From assembly GCA_009925965.1 (NCBI GenBank), contig RFPW01000049.1:1-11658 (forward strand): a DNA stretch of 11,658 nucleotides, written 5' to 3'. Positions 7,779 through 11,658 of the stretch are shown here, piece after piece; within the stretch, counting starts at the first letter, position 1, and every line of letters starts with the position of its first letter. The position numbers and the translations under genes were made by a program. The stretch comes from Betaproteobacteria bacterium (GTDB taxonomy: Bacteria > Pseudomonadota > Gammaproteobacteria > Burkholderiales > Burkholderiaceae_E). A model generated the notes under the pieces. The model saw nothing but the letters and a program-made list of their open reading frames with translations, did not search any database and was not told where the DNA came from.

Positions 7779-7818
7779 GAATCTGATTGACCCCAGCTTT
7801 TGTGGAGTTCTGAGGAGC

Positions 7819-7848
7819 ACTATTGGTCTGATGGACGGTATCTGTCAA
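7819..7848 (-). promoter_or_regulatory. Candidate sigma-70 promoter for the minus-strand operon
   Basis: Reading the minus strand, a perfect TTGACA (-35, 7848-7843) is followed after 18 bases by AATAGT (-10, 7824-7819), which matches TATAAT at four of six positions. It would start transcription about 40-45 bases upstream of the livK-type ATG. The -35 box is overlapped by the left arm of the inverted repeat at 7845-7883, so a bound regulator could block or contact RNA polymerase. This is a prediction from sequence only. Confidence 0.5.
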
Positions 7849-7883
7849 TCGGATAAACCCTGATAGGCAAGACACCCGATTGA
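7845..7883. promoter_or_regulatory. Inverted-repeat candidate operator in the divergent control region
   Basis: TCAATCGG (7845-7852) and its exact reverse complement CCGATTGA (7876-7883) are separated by 23 bases; their centres lie 31 bp apart, about three helical turns, so both arms face the same side of the DNA. A third related box, GATTGAC (7785-7791), matches the inverse of GTCAATC (7844-7850). The arms flank the region between the two divergent genes and one overlaps the -35 box of the minus-strand promoter. The locally encoded IclR protein is the obvious candidate ligand, but this is inference. Confidence 0.45.
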
Positions 7884-7900
7884 ATGGGACTCTTTGACTT

Positions 7901-7907
7901 GAGGTGA
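7901..7907 (+). promoter_or_regulatory. Ribosome binding site of the cupin gene
   Basis: GAGGTGA lies just before the ATG at 7911 and fixes the start of the cupin gene. I could not find a convincing -35/-10 pair for the plus-strand operon; GATAAA at 7852-7857 is a weak -10 candidate without a good -35. Confidence 0.6.
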
Positions 7908-7910
7908 CCC

Positions 7911-8306
7911 ATGCCCCCTTCAGAAACATTCGATCCTGCGAGCCGCCCGCCCCATTTGGCATCGCATTACCTGAACGTGCCCGAGATGCCCTGGGAGGCA
8001 TCGCCATTCCCCGGTATTCAGTTCAAGACGCTGTACGCAGATGCAGAGTCTGGGATGTCCACCCTGTTAGTCAAAATGGCGCCAGGTGCGGTCATCCCGC
8101 TCCATGAACATACGGCTATTGAACAAACCTACGTGCTGGAAGGCAGCCTTGAAGATGACGAGGGCCAGTGTTTTGCGGGCGGTTTCGTTTGGAGACCTGG
8201 CGGCAATATTCACGAGGCGGTTTCGCCCAGCGGCGCCTTGCTTCTGTCGATCTTTATGAAGCCCAACAACTTTCTGGGCGGTGGCAAGTTCTTCACCGAA
8301 ATTTGA
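7911..8306 (+). CDS. ChrR-like single-domain cupin
   Basis: The 131-aa protein is one small cupin barrel. Motif 1 is seen as HEHTAIEQTYVLEGSL, giving ligands His65, His67 and Glu71; motif 2 is WRPGGNIHEA, giving His101. This three-His/one-Glu set binds a divalent metal in the cytoplasm. The closest recognisable types are ChrR-like cupins and the small 2,4'-dihydroxyacetophenone dioxygenase-like family, so an oxygenase, isomerase or a non-catalytic sensor role are all possible. It begins the plus-strand operon, 142 bases from the divergent livK-type gene, and is followed after 32 bases by the isomerase-like gene. The start is supported by the GAGGTGA site. The specific reaction is not assigned. 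Confidence 0.85.
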   Translation: MPPSETFDPASRPPHLASHYLNVPEMPWEASPFPGIQFKTLYADAESGMSTLLVKMAPGAVIPLHEHTAIEQTYVLEGSLEDDEGQCFAGGFVWRPGGNIHEAVSPSGALLLSIFMKPNNFLGGGKFFTEI

Positions 8307-8338
8307 AACTCCACCCACCCTCGTCCAAAGATCTGGCT

Positions 8339-9127
8339 GTGCTTCGTTTTAATCCTAATTTGCGTTGGCTTTTTACCGAGTTTCCGATGCTCGACCGCTA
8401 TGAGGCGGCATCGAAGGCAGGGTTTCGAGGGGTAGAAGTCGCATTCCCCTACGAATATCCGGCTGCCGAAATTGCCGGCCGCCTGCGGGACAACGACCTC
8501 ACACTCGTCCAGATCCTCAGCCCGTTTGACTGGGATGGAGGTGAAAGGGGCATTGCTGCGATACCCGATCGGATCGCCGACTTTCGGCGCAGTATCGAAA
8601 CTGCGGTCGCATACGCGGTACAGGTCGGCAAGCCAATGATTCACGTGATGACGGGCAACGTCCCGGCCGGCCTCGAGTGGGGTCGATGTTGGGAGACGTT
8701 CCTCGCAAACCTGGATTGGGCCGCGCCACGTCTGGCCCGCGAGTCGCTGACACTGATTCTGGAGCCCTGTTGCCGCGCGCGCTTTCCTGATTACCTTTAC
8801 TCGAGGCTTGATCAAGGCGTGGCGGCGATCCGGTCGTTACCCCACGAAAATATCAAGCTTTGTTACGACACCTTTCATGTCAGGATGGAAGAGGGCGAGC
8901 TTCTCGCCCAACTCGAATCGGTGTACCCCGACATCGGCCATATTCAGATCGGAAACGTTCCCGGTCGCCACGAGCCCGGGACTGGCGAGATTCACTTTAC
9001 CGAATTCTTCGAGCGCCTCGAAGCGCTCGGTTGGTCGGGCTGGATCGGCTGTGAATACACACCCTCTGGGCACACCTTGGACACCTTAAGCTGGGGGTCG
9101 AAGTACGGAGTACTGGGCCGCGCCTGA
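8339..9127 (+). CDS. Hydroxypyruvate isomerase-like TIM-barrel protein
   Basis: The frame is open from 8168, but the first 57 codons overlap the cupin gene and look unlike the family. The GTG at 8339 gives 262 aa beginning with LRFNPNLRWLFTEFPMLDRY, which matches the usual Hyi N-terminus; a TTG at 8303 overlapping the cupin stop is an alternative, and neither has a strong Shine-Dalgarno. Family marks are GFRGVEVAFPYEYPA, LILEPCC (Glu142), KLCYDTFH (Asp177), GHIQIGNVPGRHEPGTGEI (200-218) and WIGCEY (Glu239). Glu142 and Glu239 correspond to the two catalytic glutamates expected of this fold, with Asp177 and His201 as metal ligands. Members isomerise hydroxypyruvate to tartronate semialdehyde or act on 2-oxo-tetronate and similar small keto-acids (Hyi, OtnI). 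LEPCCRARFPDY replaces the more usual LEPxNxRDxPGY, so the substrate may differ. Its stop shares one base with the Rieske start. Confidence 0.88.
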   Translation: MLRFNPNLRWLFTEFPMLDRYEAASKAGFRGVEVAFPYEYPAAEIAGRLRDNDLTLVQILSPFDWDGGERGIAAIPDRIADFRRSIETAVAYAVQVGKPMIHVMTGNVPAGLEWGRCWETFLANLDWAAPRLARESLTLILEPCCRARFPDYLYSRLDQGVAAIRSLPHENIKLCYDTFHVRMEEGELLAQLESVYPDIGHIQIGNVPGRHEPGTGEIHFTEFFERLEALGWSGWIGCEYTPSGHTLDTLSWGSKYGVLGRA

Positions 9128-10449
9128 TGCTGTCCGACACCGACAACCGGTTGTTGACCCAAACGGGCCCCGACACCCCGATGGGTCAGTACTTTCGGCA
9201 GTTTATGCAGCCTGTCGCATTGTCGCGAGAACTCCCCGAACCGGACTGCGCACCGATCCGCGTGAACGTTCTTGGCGAGTCACTCATCGCTTTTCGCGAC
9301 ACAAACGGGCGCATCGGACTGGTCGAACCCAGATGCCCACATCGCGGCGCGGACCTCTTCTTCGGGCGAAACGAGAACTGCGGGCTGCGATGCGTTTATC
9401 ACGGCTGGAAGTTCGACGTCCGTGGCAAGGCAGTCGATTTACCGAATGTACCTGCGGGATCTTCGTATCACGACACGGTTAGAATCAGGGCCTACCCCAC
9501 CGTCGAATTCGGTGAGATTGTGTGGGCCTGTCTCAACCAGCAAGCGGTCGGCGATCGACCCGTTCCGAGCCCACCCGAACTCGAATTCGGCCTGGTCCCA
9601 GCGCATCACCGGTACGTCACCAAACGACTGCAACAGTGCAATTGGGCGCAATCGATCGAGGGCGCCCTCGATACGGCCCATTTTTCGTTTCTGCACATGC
9701 CGGCACCTGGAGTTGCCAGTCATGAGAACCCCGACGCCCCGGCGGACCTGCGTCGATTGCGATGGATCCGGGAAGACCCGATGCCGCGGTTTTCAATCAT
9801 CGAGCATGACGTTGGCTTCGTGATCGGCGCTGCCCGTCATGCGGACGGGGAAGATCTTTATTGGCGAATTACCCAGTACATGCTTCCTGCCCACAGCGGA
9901 ACGCCATCGACGCTTACAGGTGAGAATCATTATGGTTACACCTGGGTACCGATTGATGATGAGTCGTGCTGGATTTACACCTATGCCTGGAATCCACTTC
10001 GACCGATTACGGCCGAGGAACGGGACAAACTGGAAAGCGGCCATGGAGTTGTTGGTCAGGTCGACCCGGAATTCAAACCCCTCCGGAACCGCACCAATGA
10101 CTACTTGCTGGATCGTCAAGAGCAACGGGATCTCACATTCACGGGCGTTCGCGGATTGGCTGAACAAGACGCCATGATCCAGGATAGTCAGGGCCTCGTG
10201 GTGGACCGCAGCCGTGAGCATTTGACTGCCACAGACGCCGCAATCGTTCGTTTTCGTCGGACTGTTCTCGAAGGTGCTCGGGCGTTGCAGGCTGGCCACC
10301 CTCCTCCTGCCCCAGGAAAGCACGAGGCTTACCGGCTGCGCTCTGGCAGTTGGGTCGCCGCCGAGGGTGTGCCGTTTGAAGTCGTCATGCAGGAGCGCTT
10401 CGGCGACCCCGTTGGATTAGCCCCACCAATCGCGGCCAACCCTAATTAA
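9127..10449 (+). CDS. Rieske non-heme iron oxygenase alpha subunit, phthalate 4,5-dioxygenase type
   Basis: The 440-aa cytoplasmic oxygenase starts with MLSDTDNRLLTQTGPDTPMG, the standard N-terminus of this group, so the ATG at 9127 is secure. The Rieske [2Fe-2S] site is Cys70-x-His72 and Cys89-x2-His92. The mononuclear iron site is Asp182-x2-His185-x4-His190, in which Asp182 is the expected intersubunit electron bridge; the third iron ligand is probably Asp348 in AEQDAM. NDYLLDRQEQR (324-334) and VDRSREHL (359-366) are typical of the phthalate-type, homotrimeric alpha-only oxygenases. Such enzymes hydroxylate or demethylate aromatic or related ring compounds using electrons from a reductase of the FMN/ferredoxin kind. 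No reductase gene lies in the window. The start overlaps the stop of the isomerase-like gene by one base. The substrate cannot be deduced. Confidence 0.94.
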   Translation: MLSDTDNRLLTQTGPDTPMGQYFRQFMQPVALSRELPEPDCAPIRVNVLGESLIAFRDTNGRIGLVEPRCPHRGADLFFGRNENCGLRCVYHGWKFDVRGKAVDLPNVPAGSSYHDTVRIRAYPTVEFGEIVWACLNQQAVGDRPVPSPPELEFGLVPAHHRYVTKRLQQCNWAQSIEGALDTAHFSFLHMPAPGVASHENPDAPADLRRLRWIREDPMPRFSIIEHDVGFVIGAARHADGEDLYWRITQYMLPAHSGTPSTLTGENHYGYTWVPIDDESCWIYTYAWNPLRPITAEERDKLESGHGVVGQVDPEFKPLRNRTNDYLLDRQEQRDLTFTGVRGLAEQDAMIQDSQGLVVDRSREHLTATDAAIVRFRRTVLEGARALQAGHPPPAPGKHEAYRLRSGSWVAAEGVPFEVVMQERFGDPVGLAPPIAANPN

Positions 10450-10466
10450 CCCAAACCGCTCGAAGC

Positions 10467-10472
10467 AGGAGA
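10467..10472 (+). promoter_or_regulatory. Ribosome binding site of the Bug receptor gene
   Basis: AGGAGA stands eight bases before the ATG at 10481, in the 31-base gap after the Rieske gene, and supports that start. Confidence 0.7.
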
Positions 10473-10480
10473 ACCAGGCA

Positions 10481-11474
10481 ATGTCAAAACCCAGCATGAT
10501 CTTTTTTCGACGGTTTTTCGGGGGATTGTGCGTTGGACTTTATGGCCTAGCCGCCCTGGGTATGTTGGGTCTGGCGCCGGGTCGCGCCAATGCCCAGACC
10601 TATCCTGAGAAGACTGTTCGGATCGTCGTTCCGTACGCCCCCGGCGGCACCACCGATGTCACCGCCCGACTGGTCGCCAAATCACTCGGCGAGCGCCTCG
10701 GGCAAACGTTTGTGGTTGAAAATCGACCTGGGGCTGGCGGCTCGATTGGTCACGACCTGATTGCCAAGGCGGCAACGGATGGTTACACACTGCTCTTCAG
10801 CGCGGCGGGTCCGCTCGTGGTCACCCCACACACCTACGCTTCACTACCCTACGACCCGAAAAGCTTTGAGCCCATTAAGCTGGTTGCAACTGCGCCACTG
10901 CTTCTCGTTGTGAACCCGAAACTCAAAGCCAATTCACTCCAGGAACTGATCACCGAGGCGAAGGCATCGGGTCGGATGACCTATGGATCATTTGGCAATG
11001 GCAGCGCCGCTCATCTAGCGGGCGAATTGTTCAAGGCAAGCGCAAACCTCGATATCACTCATGTTCCCTACAAGGGCAGCGCGCCCGCACTGACCGATCT
11101 CGTCAGCGGCCAGATTGACATCATGTTCGACGTCCTCGGGTCATCACTGCCCCTGGTGAAGGCCGGAAAACTGCGTGCACTTGCCGTTACGTCGCCAGTT
11201 CGAGCCTCGGTTGCGCCCGAAGTTCCGACGATGACTGAGGCCGGGATTCGAGACTTTGAAGCGGGAACCTGGTTCGGGCTGATGGCTCCCGCCAATCGCG
11301 ATCCTTTCAAAAGCGATGGATTCGGTACTCGCCCAGGCAGAAGTCCGCGAAGCAATCCAGGCTCAAGGTTCCGTGGTTGCTGGCGGTTCGCCGGAAGATT
11401 TTCGCAAGTTTTTTGGCATCGAATTTGAACGCTGGGGCAAAGTCGTTCGAAACGCGCGTATCAAAGCCGAGTAG
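10481..11474 (+). pseudogene. Bug/TctC-family periplasmic receptor gene with a 3' frameshift
   Basis: The start frame encodes 315 aa up to a stop at 11428. It has a signal peptide with an ANAQ cut site (after Ala38) and the Bug marks IVVPYAPGGTTDVTARLVAK, VVENRPGAGGSIG, DGYTLLFSAAG, ITHVPYKGSAPALTDLVSGQID and PTMTEAGIRDFEAGTWFGLMAPAN. After about codon 272 the frame becomes unlike the family (Arg/Gly/Ser-rich). The normal Bug C-terminus continues in another frame: AMDSVLAQAEVREAIQ, then VAGGSPEDFRKFF and ERWGKVVRNARIKAE, ending with TAG at 11472-11474. One extra base, or two missing bases, between about 11294 and 11315 explains this; the repaired length of about 330 aa is normal for the family. 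The gene may be truly broken, may make a receptor with a changed C-terminus, or may carry a sequencing error. Bug proteins bind carboxylates for TctAB-type carriers, none of which are seen here. Confidence 0.85.
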
Positions 11475-11494
11475 GCCCTGACTTGGCCCTGACT
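11474..11494. repeat. Short direct repeat after the Bug gene
   Basis: GGCCCTGACT occurs at 11474-11483 and again at 11485-11494, one base apart, starting on the last base of the restored Bug stop codon. It sits in the 49-base gap before the aldolase-like gene. It has no dyad symmetry strong enough to be a terminator and is probably a small local duplication. Confidence 0.7.
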
Positions 11495-11523
11495 ATCACT
11501 CCCATCACGTTACGAGCATCATT

Positions 11524-11658
11524 ATGAAAATCCATGGTTTGTCACCCGCGACCCTCACGCCATTTACCGAAGCGTTCGAAATCGACTACGGCGCCCTGAC
11601 CGCACACATCCAGCACACCAGCGATGCAACCGGACTCTTTGGGATCACGGTAAACGGC
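11524..11658 (+). CDS. DapA/NAL-family (DHDPS-like) aldolase or dehydratase, N-terminal part
   Basis: The ATG at 11524 opens a frame that runs 45 codons to the right edge. The visible part, with LSPATLTPFTEAFEIDYGALTAHI and GLFGITVNG, matches the first strand, helix and second strand of the DHDPS/N-acetylneuraminate lyase TIM barrel, including the conserved TPF and the Gly-rich GxxGxxVNG loop that leads to the substrate-binding GE(S/T) motif beyond the edge. Family members form or cleave a C-C bond, or dehydrate sugar acids, through a Schiff base on a lysine that is not visible here. In this setting a catabolic aldolase or hydratase-aldolase (for example of the hydroxybenzylidenepyruvate type) or a sugar-acid dehydratase is more likely than lysine biosynthesis. 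Only a weak Shine-Dalgarno is present. The 49-base gap suggests it belongs to the plus-strand operon. Confidence 0.85.
   Translation, partial: MKIHGLSPATLTPFTEAFEIDYGALTAHIQHTSDATGLFGITVNG

Noticed and set aside
8168..8338. N-terminal extension of the Hyi-like protein
   Set aside because: These codons overlap the cupin gene in another frame and precede the normal family N-terminus; the GTG at 8339 fits better.
8210..8815. 201-codon minus-strand open frame
   Set aside because: It overlaps the cupin and Hyi-like genes in antisense and shows no family motif.
11524..11658. Calling the right-edge gene dapA for lysine synthesis
   Set aside because: Only the N-terminus is visible and the context is catabolic; the superfamily includes many aldolases and dehydratases, so no symbol is given.

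Overview
The window looks like an accessory catabolic island from a proteobacterium, most likely a betaproteobacterium of the Burkholderiales. That placement is inferred from a Bug-type periplasmic receptor, a Liv-type ABC system of the kind used for organic and aromatic acids, fairly GC-rich coding, and tight packing with ATGA overlaps. No rRNA, tRNA, CRISPR array, transposase or insertion sequence was seen.

Layout: two divergent gene strings leave a 142-bp control region (7769-7910). The minus-strand string reads right to left: livK-type binding protein (7768-6572), livH permease (6529-5669), a fused livM-livG permease/ATPase (5663-3900), livF ATPase (3903-3127), a divergent cyclase-family hydrolase (3137-2043), an IclR regulator (about 2028-1237), a thiolase-fold protein without the nucleophilic cysteine (1240-107), and the start of a DUF35 zinc-ribbon protein that overlaps it and runs off the left edge (110-1). 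Almost every junction is an overlap or a gap of a few bases, so this is probably one transcript. The plus-strand string is: ChrR-like cupin (7911-8306), hydroxypyruvate isomerase-like TIM barrel (8339-9127), phthalate-type Rieske oxygenase alpha subunit (9127-10449), a Bug receptor gene with a frameshift near its 3' end (10481-11474), and the start of a DapA/NAL-family aldolase or dehydratase (11524 to the right edge).

Working model (inference): an organic acid, perhaps aromatic or alicyclic, is taken up by the Liv-type ABC importer. It is oxidised by the Rieske enzyme, whose reductase is not in the window, and processed by the cyclase-family hydrolase and cupin. A CoA thioester may be cleaved by the thiolase-like/DUF35 pair, which resembles the Ltp2-DUF35 retro-aldolase arrangement, and smaller fragments may be handled by the isomerase-like and DapA-like proteins. 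The IclR protein is the likely local regulator. The divergent region holds a perfect 8-bp inverted repeat that overlaps a consensus -35 box for the minus-strand operon and is a good candidate operator. The substrate cannot be named from sequence alone.

Most notable points: the Cys-less thiolase/DUF35 pair, the Gln-for-His changes in the cyclase metal motif, the degenerate ABC signature in the LivG half, the broken Bug gene, and the candidate operator.
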